DNA of 64,000 bases from Ostrinia nubilalis (taxonomy: Eukaryota > Arthropoda > Insecta > Lepidoptera > Crambidae): assembly GCF_963855985.1 (NCBI RefSeq), contig NC_087118.1, positions 6,386,001 to 6,450,000 on the forward strand, given 5' to 3'. Positions 44,210 through 53,929 of this stretch are shown in pieces. The notes beneath the pieces are model-generated. The model was not told where the DNA came from, searched no databases, and saw nothing but the letters and a program-made list of their open reading frames with translations. Numbering within the stretch: position 1 is the stretch's first letter; the number at the start of each line of letters is the position of its first letter. Both the position numbers and the translations under genes were made by a program.

Positions 44210-45373
44210 GGGCATTCCACGCGAAGCGGGCAGGTAAAAAAAGTCGATGTTTCCGATTTCAGTAATATTTGAGTATGTTCTACCTATACATATTATTGAT
44301 ACGTGTACCAAATATTTTTGTAATATAATGACTAGTTTAAGAGTTATGGGTCTTCGAAGTTTTCGACAACCGGTTGGCATGCAGTACTTCAATGCCGATT
44401 ATGGAGTCATAAAATTATATATTAAAATAATTAAACCACGGGATTTATTACTTCATTTACCGTGCTTTTTAACTGTATTTTTGGAAACGAAAAAAAAATT
44501 ATTTTTTCCTAAAAAAAATGCAAATTAATTTTTTTTCCTTGATTTTCACAAAGTTTGACCCTTTCGATTTTTTTAATTTTTTTTATTTAAATAGCTAATA
44601 TTGTGTAGAACATTCATGCCAACTTTCAAAGTGGGCGTGGAAGTGGATTCGGAGCTAGACTGAAAATACTGCCGAAGGGTGGCGTCCAGCGCCGCGCGTC
44701 GCGCTCTGCCGCGCCTGAAGCCCGCCGCCTGTGCGCGTTTAGTTAAATTGACAAGCAAATAAAATCACTTTTGACGGAATGTTTTGTAGATTTTTAATAA
44801 CACCAAGACATTTTTAATACCTATTAAATACTAAAATACGTTATAAAATAAAGTAGTAGTAGTAAATAAAGTTGTGTTTTTCCGTATCGTGAAAAATAAA
44901 TTACATTACTCTTAACTGTGAATATTTCCTAACAAAAATAGAATGAGCTGTTATTTTTATACCTTTCGAGTTACAAAAGGCGATTATGTGGGAGGCAGAC
45001 GGTCGTCAGTGCTTTCATCCTATTCCTATAAAATTAAGTGGCTCATAATAATTTTTAGATATAATGAATACTAGACCTTTCATTCTATCTAGTCTTTTGA
45101 AAGGTCGTAAATTATTGGTAATTAGAAGATATTGTGGACCTAATTAATAGATCCACCAGTTAATTTAGGTCAGGACTAATACCCAGAACCGAACCGAACC
45201 GGCCGTGCCGCCGGGCATGTGCGGATACGCCATAACTAGGCTTGTGTAGTACATGTACTCTGTACTAATAGGAAGCAATTCCTTTAATTAAGTGAACGAG
45301 AACGAACTATTCCGTCTTGGTCGTTTAAATCGGTCTTTTAGTTCACTTTAGTACAGCCGATCACTATAGTGAT

Positions 45374-45443
45374 CACCAATTTCACGTCTCGTTCACACCT
45401 ATTCATTATAATGAATAGGTGTGAACGAGACGTGAAATTGGTG
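45374..45443. repeat. Perfect 70-bp palindrome
   Basis: CACCAATTTCACGTCTCG… is followed by its exact reverse complement around a TTATAA centre, with no spacer. It lies within the long-TIR element, 24 bases from the duplication that flanks the copied gypsy piece. Confidence 0.92.
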
Positions 45444-45466
45444 ACAACCGCGCGCGAGCGAGATGG

Positions 45467-45540
45467 ATTCGGCTCTGTGAGTGTGTAGCGAGTATTTTTC
45501 GATATTGGACCATAAATGCATATGAATAAAGACTTTTTTC
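45467..45540 (+). repeat. 74-bp direct repeat, left copy
   Basis: Starts ATTCGGCTCTGTGAGTG and ends GACTTTTTTC. It is repeated exactly at 46150-46223, on the other side of the copied gypsy fragment. Confidence 0.92.
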
Positions 45541-45541
45541 C

Positions 45542-46151
45542 TATTTGAGTTGATGCCTGAAAAACTGGCTCTTCTCAAAGTTTATTGTAAGGTTGGCAAG
45601 CTTTAATTTTTCTAGGACTTTATTTAAAAGTGTGATGTGTTGGCTGAAAGTTTCAGATACGATTATTATGTCATCCACGTACACAAACACTTTGTGTTCG
45701 AATTCTGGTCCATAGAACAATAAATCTACCAATCTTTGTTGGGTTGCTGGTGCGTTAGTCAATCCAAAAGGCATAGATTTGAACTGATATGTACCGCGGG
45801 ATGGAATATAAAAGGCAGTCTTGCACCTGTCCTCATCGCGTATTAATATTTGCCAAAAACTTTTTGACAGGTCGATACTGCTTAGGTATTTGCAATCTCG
45901 TAGATTATCAAGTATTTCTGTTATGTATGGTAAGCTGTAGGCGTCTTTTTTTGTAACCGAGTTTAGTTTTCGGCTGTCTAGACAGAATCGTAGTTCACCG
46001 TTCTTTTTAGGGGTTAGAAGAACTGGTGACGACCACGGACTCTCACATGGTTCGACAACGTCGTCCTTAAGCATCTCATCTAGTTGGGAAACCAAGATGC
46101 GCTGCTTTTCAGGGGACATACGGTAGTAACGTTGGCGAATGGGGGCAGCAT
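45542..46151 (-). pseudogene. 610-bp identical copy of gypsy-A reverse transcriptase
   Basis: It corresponds base for base, by eye, to 42030-42639 of gypsy-A in the same orientation. It contains the reverse transcriptase from RQRYYRMSPEKQ-adjacent sequence to KSQFFRHQLK, including the YVDD box. It has no ends of its own: it begins and stops within the coding sequence and is bracketed by the 74-bp direct repeats. It is not a functional gene. Confidence 0.92.
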
Positions 46152-46223
46152 TCGGCTCTGTGAGTGTGTAGCGAGTATTTTTCGATATTGGACCATAAAT
46201 GCATATGAATAAAGACTTTTTTC
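46150..46223 (+). repeat. 74-bp direct repeat, right copy
   Basis: An exact repeat of 45467-45540. The two copies enclose the gypsy fragment like a very long target duplication. Confidence 0.92.
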
Positions 46224-46992
46224 GTTCGATCTACCTAATAGAATCAGTGTACTAAAATGTGCTAGTTAATAGTACTAGAAGACCGAACTAGTTCATTTGA
46301 CCGATTTTCGGAGTTCGGAGCGATCCTTTCAGTGTCCGAGTAAGAACAAGCCTGGCCATAACGTATTTTTTAGTATTTAAAAGGTACTAAAAATGTATTG
46401 GTGTTATTAAAAATCTAAAAAATATTCCGTCAAAAGTGATTTTATTTGCTTGTCAGTTTCACTAAACGCGCACAGGCGGCGGGCTTCAGGCGCGGCAGCG
46501 CGACGGCGCGGCGCTGGACGCCACCCTTCGGCAGTATTTTCAGTCTAGCTCCGAATCCACTTCCACGCCCACTTTGAAAGTTGGCATGAATGTTCTACAC
46601 AATATTAGCTATTTAAATAAAAAAAATTAAAAAAATCGAAAGGGTCGAACTTTGTGAAAATCAAGGAAAAAAAATTAATTTGCATTTTTTTTAGGAAAAA
46701 ATAATTTTTTTTCGTTTCCAAAAATACAGTTAAAAAGCACGGTAAATGAAGTAATAAATCCCGTGGTTTAATTATTTTAACATATAATTTTATGACTCCA
46801 TAATCGGCTTTGAAGTACTGCATGCCAACCGGTTATCGAAAACTTCGAAGACCCATAACTCTTAAACTAGTCATTATATTACAAAAATATTTGGTACACG
46901 TATCAATAATATGTATAGGTAGAACATACTCAAATATTACTGAAATCGGAAACATCGACTTTTTTTACCTGCCCGCTTCGCGTGGAATGCTC

Positions 46993-47456
46993 CATGTGAT
47001 AGATATATTAGAAGGGCCGGCAGTGTTGTCCGTTGCTGTACTAGGAGTACTTTCTTGAGGGGCTAGTTTAAAGCTCGTTAGCTCGTTATATTGAGACTTA
47101 AAATTGGATGTGCAAACGTTATGGGTGTCATGAACATCCTGTGTTTTAGAGATTCTACTAATACGATGGTAGATATGATGTAAAAGAGTCTCAGTTCTGG
47201 TGAATAAGTTTTTGTCAAACTGTCTTTTAAGACATTCCAAATTATTTTGAGATTTTAAAAGTGACTATTTTACTTCTTTTAGATCGACAATGGGATCTAA
47301 ATGTGACTCGAGTACGTCTTCGGATGGTGAAAGTTGAGATAGTTTAAGAATCTGTTTTCTAAGTTCCTGGACTGAGTCACCGCTACCGCCTCGTAGTTCT
47401 ACTTCGTATTGTAGTTCTGCTTTTTGAAGAGAAAGGTACTTAATTGGATAAGCCAT
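46993..47456 (-). pseudogene. Gypsy-A Gag, N-terminal part
   Basis: Starts at ATG 47456 (MAYPIKYLSLQKAELQYEVELRG), a common opening for arthropod gypsy Gag. A TAG at codon 64 (47265-47267) interrupts it. The same frame continues (QNNLECLKRQFDKNLF…) to the long-TIR insertion. It joins 44209 in frame when the insert is removed. Confidence 0.85.
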
Positions 47457-47727
47457 AGTAGAAATTTAGGTATGTGTTGCACAATATAATTTTCCTTTTC
47501 ACTACAACTACGTTTGATTACAAAGCGTAAATATAAGCTAATGTGTGGCAACAGCACTGTAATACAGTTAAATGAACAACTAATTATAAAAATGTAGAAG
47601 ATCAGTCTATTAGCCACACAAAAGTAAGTTAGCATAAATCAACCTTAATCTAAGGAGTTAGGCCAACACCAAAGAAAACTATTAAATGCAACAAAGCTCC
47701 AATTACGCAATTCAGCAGCGAATATAT

Positions 47728-47745
47728 CCTATAGTTGGGCGCCAA
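47728..47745 (-). promoter_or_regulatory. Gypsy-A primer-binding site, tRNA-Lys-like
   Basis: On the minus strand TGGCGCCCAAC follows the 5' LTR after one T. It matches the complement of the 3' end of animal lysine tRNA over 11 bases, after which the match ends. Confidence 0.6.
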
Positions 47746-49106
47746 TGTAACGGTTCTAGCTACTAAAGAAATAAATAAGAATATTTTTTTCAGTTTAACT
47801 AATGTTTATTACAATAAATAATCTAATTTAATTAACGCTAAATAAGAGGTCAGCAGAGCTGGGCGAGGGTGTAGTATATATTCGCTGAATAGCCGAATGC
47901 GCAACAAAAACTTAGCCACAGTCACTGGCCTTATCAGTAGCAGGTTGACGGGTACTGGGAGTCCGACGGCCGGTGATGTAAGTGGGTGGTTCTTCAGGGC
48001 GATATTCAGGGAGACGGTGCTGCTCGTATGTTCTTCCGGTACCGGAGCGAAGGTCCCTGGAATGCCATAGAAACCAGAGACTTTAGAATCACCCTAATTT
48101 TTATTTTGACCGCAACATTCGTGATCCTCGGCCGGAAGCGATGAAGGCGAAATTAATGACTATGGATAGCACGAATAGTGATCAATGATGAGGCTTACAA
48201 TAATCAACTATTTAAATTTAAAAGGAAAAAGCATTGGTGATTGTAATATTAGGTATAGGTAACTTATTCTAATTATGTAGGTAGGTATTAAATTATAAAC
48301 CCAACAAGGGCGGTAATTTACAGTAAATTCTAGTTTATTTTTATTATAGCTAATCTATGATACTTTTATAGTTGTATTAAGGTGTAGCAAGCAAAAATGA
48401 GTTTGGTAATGACAATGTATTGATTGCAATAATTTCATCAGTGAGAATCATGCAACGTCATGGACTCGGTAGGAAAATAAAAAGAAGACATCAATAGCAA
48501 AAGGGAATTAATTATTACCGTGGATAAATAGCTTTGAACGTGCTTTTTAATAAAGTAAATTTTGAAAGCATGACGTAGCATAACTGTCATCGACCAATTT
48601 TATGATTTAACTACAGCTAAGTTTTTATAATTTATGCAACACTTACCCAATTTCTGGGGATTTCACTTCACTAAATAACAAGAAAACTGTTTAATAATAA
48701 TATAGTGATTAGTGACTTTCGGTACTTAGTACTTAGAAATACGTAAGATAGGTTCGTATTCGCAGTATTTAATAGTAGGCGGACAGCCAGTCAGTTCACT
48801 GCCGCAGAAGAGAATGGTCAGTTTTCGTTTCTAAGATGGCGGCGGTAGACCCGGTCCGGGAGAACAATAGCGCACGAGCACGGCGCGTGCTACATGTTGC
48901 GGCACGAAGTGTAAGATCAGCCATTGCGTATAGTTTCTAACGGGCATTATTTGAAATGTCTGTTATTTTTTTTATTAGATCATATTTTTTTTGTATATAG
49001 GTAAGTATAGGTAGTTAATTATATAGTTTAATAATAAATAGACTATTTAGGTTGTATATTTTTATTTGTTATTAGTTTTATGTATAGTCGTAACGGAACC
49101 GTTACA
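47746..49106 (-). repeat. 5' LTR of gypsy-A (1361 bp)
   Basis: TGTAACGG…CCGTTACA ends, near-identical with the 3' LTR outside the 685-bp difference. CATA follows at 49107-49110. Confidence 0.93.
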
Positions 49107-49175
49107 CATAACAGGAATTTTGTTTTATAGGGGTCACTTAAAAATTTGGGATTAATGGTGAAAACGGGCATAAAA
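49107..49175. mobile_element. Right half of the foldback MITE split by gypsy-A
   Basis: TATAGGGGTCACTTA and GGGATTAATGGTGAAAACGGGC are the inverse of the left half at 21908-21967. Confidence 0.8.
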
Positions 49176-49329
49176 CTCATATTTCTCATTTATTTTTGCA
49201 AGTAGGCTTTTATAAAGCACTCTGATAGTTTTACACTCCCCAGTATAACCCTACCACTGCTTCAGGACATTTTTTTTTACAGTAGCGGTAGATAGATTTA
49301 TGTTGTAAAATTACCATTTAAAACAGAAA

Positions 49330-49545
49330 ATCCACAATCACCATTTGCAGACACCAAACCGAGGAATGAACTGCCGTTTGCAGTATTTGCGGACCAATGC
49401 GATCTACAATCTTTCAAGAGGAGACTCTAATACCTTAAAGACAATCAACGCACCTGTAACTCACCGAGGAGCGGGTGTCTATGGGCGGCGGGTAATCACT
49501 TACCATCAGGTGATTCGTCTGCTCGTTTGCCTCCTTTCCCTTAAA
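49330..49545 (+). mobile_element. 5'-truncated LINE 3' end
   Basis: It reads the end of an ORF2-like protein (ELPFAVFADQCDLQSFKRRL) and then GGCGGCGGGTAATCACTTAC, CATCAGGTGATTCGTCTGC, TCGTTTGCCTCC and an A-rich end. This is a very common lepidopteran LINE tail. Confidence 0.65.
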
Positions 49546-49769
49546 AAAACCCAAAAACATAACCACACAGAGGTCCGTTCAGTTAGAAAGAAAGTTGCAG
49601 AAATCACCAGACCTAAAAAGGTTAACGAACACACAGATTTTTTTTTTACAAAACAACGTACCTACCTGAAAAACAAAAAGAAACAAGAATGACAGTATAC
49701 TTACCTCATCATGCGGTCGTCTGGAATAATACGGAGACAACTCGCGCACGATTGTATTTGATGCTTCGT

Positions 49770-50195
49770 GTTAAGGTTCGATTTATATGTCGGCTCGTCA
49801 GGGATTCGAACCTCAGATATTGTGGGCGAAATAGGGTATCGTGCAATGAGAATAAGACTTGTGTTCAAACACTTTTAATAATCTTCAGACAGAGTTCAAA
49901 ATCAGCACTTAGTTCTTAGTACTACAATCTAGACTTCGTCGAGCGATAAAATAGGCACTAGGTGAAACGTGGGACAGTTCCGTGACGATGTCTTCTCTTG
50001 TCGGCGTCCGGAGCGAAAGTGAGTTCGATCCGTCCCGCCGTGACCGTTACGACTCTGTCGAAGCGCGCCAAAGCGGTGTTGCGCCGATTCGCCGCTAGGT
50101 GGCGCACTTGCGTTTCACTTTAGTATCCGTACTCATGACCGTCTGCGACACGGCCATCCTGCGTGTCACACGTCCTCGTGTGATCATCTGAAAAA
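49770..50195 (-). repeat. GC-richer LTR-like segment
   Basis: A compositionally distinct block. On the minus strand it runs from TGATCACACGAGGACGTGTG to about TATTTCGCCCACA, with no open frame. It could be a solo LTR. There is no partner copy in the window, and the ends are guesses. Confidence 0.25.
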
Positions 50196-50291
50196 AACCA
50201 AAAGAACAGCACAGTATCCGCTCGGCCAATCCTATTTCAAGCAACTTATGTGCTTTCAGAAATGAGGAAACTAAACTTTTAGTACTACTAG

Positions 50292-50609
50292 ATACTCTTT
50301 CTACAACTACTAGTTACTCTTTCTACAACTACTAGTTACTCTTTCTACAACTACTAGTTACTCTTTCTACAACTACTAGTTACTCTTTCTACAACTACTA
50401 GTTACTCTTTCTACAACTACTAGTTACTCTTTCTACAACTACTAGTTACTCTTTCTACAACTACTAGTTACTCTTTCTACAACTACTAGTAACTCTTTCT
50501 ACAACTACTAGTTACTCTTTCTACAACTACTAGTTACTCTTTCTACTACTAGTTATTCTTTCTACTACTAGTTACTCTTTCTACTACTAGTTACTCTTTC
50601 TACTACTAG
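50292..50609 (+). repeat. 22-bp minisatellite
   Basis: Eleven units of 22 bp (TTACTCTTTCTACAACTACTAG with very few changes) followed by four units of 19 bp lacking three bases of the middle. Confidence 0.96.
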
Positions 50610-52883
50610 TTTACTATACTCTATCCACTCTTCCAAATAAAAGCCATCCAAGTAGATGTCTAGTGTTTCTAACTAGTAACCATAGCTATCTATTAGAAAC
50701 TACCTAGCTTTTAGGAATCCAATCACTACTATTCACAATTCCTAATAATTGCTACATTGAAGTCACTAAGACCATGTGGTAAATCATCATTACCAAAAAT
50801 TACTTCAAAAATTGAATGAGTCCCAGGTATCACAATCGCGGTCCACATTTTGCTACCCTACCTCGGGAGCGTAAGTCAATCAACCAATGACTTTATGATC
50901 TTAGCTACACACTGCCAGATCCTACTGCACCACCCAGAACTATCGCACTACCGAATTCCCACGGACTACTCAGAGCAGATACAGCAGATACCAGTTTCTA
51001 ATAGGCTACGGCTACGGCATCCTGGTACAATTTCCGACCAAACAATTGAGAAACCTGTGCTTGTAATTAATTAGATGGAACTTAGTCATCCAACTCGTTT
51101 CCCTCACAATCTCAATAGGTACTGGGCCTTCAGGGGTCTTCCTAACACGATCATGTGAATACTCAATACACGTTTGTTAATTAGGGATCTTAAAACATAA
51201 CGGTCACCATCATAGATTTCCACAATTTGAAACGAAGGTAGATGGGTTGACTCATTATAAAGTGGGTCTGACATGGCGGGAAAACTCGAAATATTCGTCT
51301 CTATTTGCAGTATAGACGTCTATTCCCACAATCAATTAGAATTGAATACGAAATAATCAACGATCAGTTAGATTTTAACGGATGACTATTCGGAAACACG
51401 TACGCTACTATCTACCTAGCGATCGCTTGATACATTATCAAAACACAATAGAGATTAAGGTCCATCAAAACTCAATAAACTACATCATCATAATAACTAA
51501 GGTCAGCAAAGCAGTAAACAATACTCTTCATCTCCATCCGATTGTTTCTTACACCATATCACAAACATGGGCTACCTCCATCCGGTACCCGAATACAACA
51601 CATCATGGGCTACTTTCATCCAGTACCCAAATACAACACAATCATGGGCTACCTCCCTCCGGTACCCGAATACAAACAATCCGGTGGACTCACAGCGATC
51701 GTTTACACCTCCCCGCCAAACGCATGCCATTCACAGTCATGGCCGCACTGCTACGGGAAATCAGGCCCGATTTACGCTTACGACTACGAATGCACGGGAG
51801 ATGCAAGCAATCTGAGCGACTTGCATACTACGATACTGAGAAAAATAACTTTAAAATAATTGAGTTTTGATCGACTAATCCTACAACTGGTTTAAGGTCC
51901 TTCTCCATATGAATGTAGGAGATTCATTATCATCCATGAAAAAGCAATGTACCTCCATCAAGTACACTCATCTACCAAATACTTTATCTAGCATTTTTGT
52001 ACTACATTAGACACGTCTACCTCAGGCGTTCTAATTTCATTGCAATCCAATGTTCATAATTACACTACCAATCGCTACCATAATCACTGCTATTAAAACA
52101 TGAAAGTAAACTAACTCAATCCTAATTATTTTCTAAAATCGACACTTTTTAAGAACATAGAAGTAGCCAGGGCTATGTAACATGATCATTAACTTCAACA
52201 CTTCAATAATGTTAGTCACTAATAAATTCGTAGGACACTCGAGTATCTCCATATGCCACAGTAATCACCATTACTGAAACTGTACCATTAAGTACCATCA
52301 CAACACTGTGTGCATCACCCACGGACTACACACTACGGTCTACCAAGACCACGTCCTCTGCCACCGTGTGCATCACTCACCGACTACACACCACGATTTA
52401 CGGCTCAAGAGCAAACTCGAGTTCCCATTACAGAAAAAAATAATAATCATCACCACAACTGTGATCAGCATATTGTACCTCGACTTCAACTTTAGACTGG
52501 TACATAACCCTATGGCATTCTTCTCAATTGATCATGAATAGTAGGTACGCAAGTGCAAAGTGGCAAGGCTGCTACTTTCCTAAGATGAAATCTTATTTTA
52601 AGCTCACCGCCCGTATTCTACTAAACGAGTACCTACAAGGTAAACCGACAAGGAATTCAGGAAGTCTATTTAAGCAATTCTAATAGTTTTAGTCTATTTA
52701 CATACGTCACGTACGTCCGTATCGATAATATTCACATCAGTGGTGAACCTACCACCTAGGACTCAAATAATTTACAATAACATCTTCACTCAATGTAAAC
52801 TCAGCTGAGGTCACGCGTGATTGAGCACGTGACGTAATTTATTGTATGTTCTTAACGGCCCCTTTTTTTTTATACCATTTGTA
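50610..52883. other. Unassigned DNA with short tandem repeats
   Basis: No gene or known element recognised. At 51565-51675 about three diverged 37-bp units contain ATGGGCTAC and GTACCCGAATACAA or GTACCCAAATACAA. At 52305-52395 two diverged units contain GTGTGCATCAC and GACTACACAC. Open frames here follow those repeats. A T-rich run at 52862-52872 (poly-A then GGGGCC on the minus strand) resembles a polypurine tract. Confidence 0.35.
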
Positions 52884-52888
52884 CCACT

Positions 52889-53000
52889 TGATAAATAAAA
52901 CAACGGAGTGCTCGCAATAACGTCTATTTGAGAACTGAGCTAGCATACAAACTGACATTGGTTTATAAAAGTAAATTCACAGATACCTCCATATGTTACA
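52889..53000 (-). repeat. 3' LTR of gypsy-B
   Basis: 112 bp, TGATAAATAAAAC…ATATGTTACA on the plus strand. A purine run AAGGGTGGAGG (minus strand, 53001-53011) adjoins it as the polypurine tract. Confidence 0.93.
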
Positions 53001-53392
53001 CCTCCACCCTTATTAAACACAATAAAATTGTACATAATAATAACAAGCTTTAAACTTACACATAATATTAACTCACTCTGATATTTTGCCATTACTTAAG
53101 AGTATTCCGCTGTTCCAATACTATCTTTATACCAAAGAGATTATTTCAATTAATGCAATTGTACTAAATTATGCAATGCAATGCAAAAAGTTAAGACACT
53201 GAACAGTATGGAACAATCAGGAAACCGAATATAATGCTATACATGTGATATTATTTATCATTATTACAAGTAGGTATTATAAATATGTTTACATGTAAAA
53301 TGCTTATTTAGACAATCCTACCATAATCATAGTAATACTATTTAATACTTAGTTATCTATAAAAGTAAACGTAACAAATAAAAAGGTACAAG

Positions 53393-53929
53393 TTATGGAT
53401 ATCCATATATTTCTGGGGGTTTTCGCGTACGTAACGGGTAACGGCGCTCACTAGCGATCGGGTGGGTTTCAGGGTTAGAAGCTAGGTCTATGTCCTGCTT
53501 ATCCTGAGACAGACTGTCCCCTGACCCTTCACATTCGCCAATAACGCGGGACGTGGAATAATCATTCCTTTCCTCGCCCGCCGACATCACCGACCACCCC
53601 GCCCCCGGACCAAGACACGCCACCGGCGACAAACCTGATCCGTCCATAGTCCTCCCAGGAGCCGCATTTGTGCTGATCGAAGAGTTCGTTTCAGTAGGTT
53701 CTATTTGAACTAATTTAGATTTTAGCCTAAGTTGGTCTACGTGTCTATGTACCACTGTGCCATCTTCTAACTGAATATTATAATCTGTGTTACCTAATAC
53801 TTCAATAACATTACCACCTAACCATTTTCGCTGTCCGTTATAAACGCGTGCCCAAACCGAATCCCCGCTTTGGAAGGATCGCCAGCCGCCGCCCGCGGCC
53901 TGCTGCTGCCGCCGCTGCGCCGCGTGCAC
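53393..53929 (-). pseudogene. Gypsy-B integrase C-terminal region
   Basis: In a frame different from the upstream pol ORF, it carries FQSGDSVWARVYNGQRKWLGG, EVLGNTDYNIQLEDG and HVDQLR. This is the small barrel found at the end of gypsy integrases. It is followed by a tail ending RRYPLRTRKPPEIY, typical for such elements. A frameshift in the GC-rich stretch near 53860-53930 separates it from the core. Confidence 0.85.

Larger units (their letters stand above)
44210..46992. mobile_element. Long-TIR element inside gypsy-A gag
   Basis: Inverted arms of about 600 bp begin GGGCATTCCACGCGAAGCGG (left), with the near-inverse on the right. CATGTG lies outside each end (44204-44209 and 46993-46998) as a target duplication, and removal rejoins gag in frame. 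The arms share GGCAGGTAAAAAAAGTCG, CCACGGGATTTATTAC and GCGCGGCAGAGCGCGAC-type blocks. No transposase is seen. The middle carries a copied piece of gypsy-A. Confidence 0.88.
21968..49106 (-). mobile_element. Ty3/gypsy retrotransposon 'gypsy-A' with nested insertions
   Basis: Minus-strand element with LTRs 21968-24013 (3') and 47746-49106 (5'), ends TGTAACGG…CCGTTACA, and target duplication CATA (21964-21967 and 49107-49110). Order on the minus strand: gag (47456-46993 then 44209-43291), protease and reverse transcriptase (43290-41959), RNase H (26531-25592), integrase (25061-24123). Its own length without inserts is about 8.4 kb. The LTRs differ at few bases apart from a 685-bp segment. Confidence 0.93.

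Noticed and set aside
49785..49830. B-box-like GGTTCGAATCC on the minus strand suggesting a tRNA or SINE
   Set aside because: No A-box at the right distance and no tRNA arms.
50292..50609. CRISPR-like regular array
   Set aside because: The 22-bp units are directly adjacent with no spacers; the setting is a eukaryotic genome.
51382..51870. Overlapping open frames with repeated YPNT or PVPEYN peptides
   Set aside because: They follow a short 37-bp tandem repeat in three frames, which argues against selection on protein.
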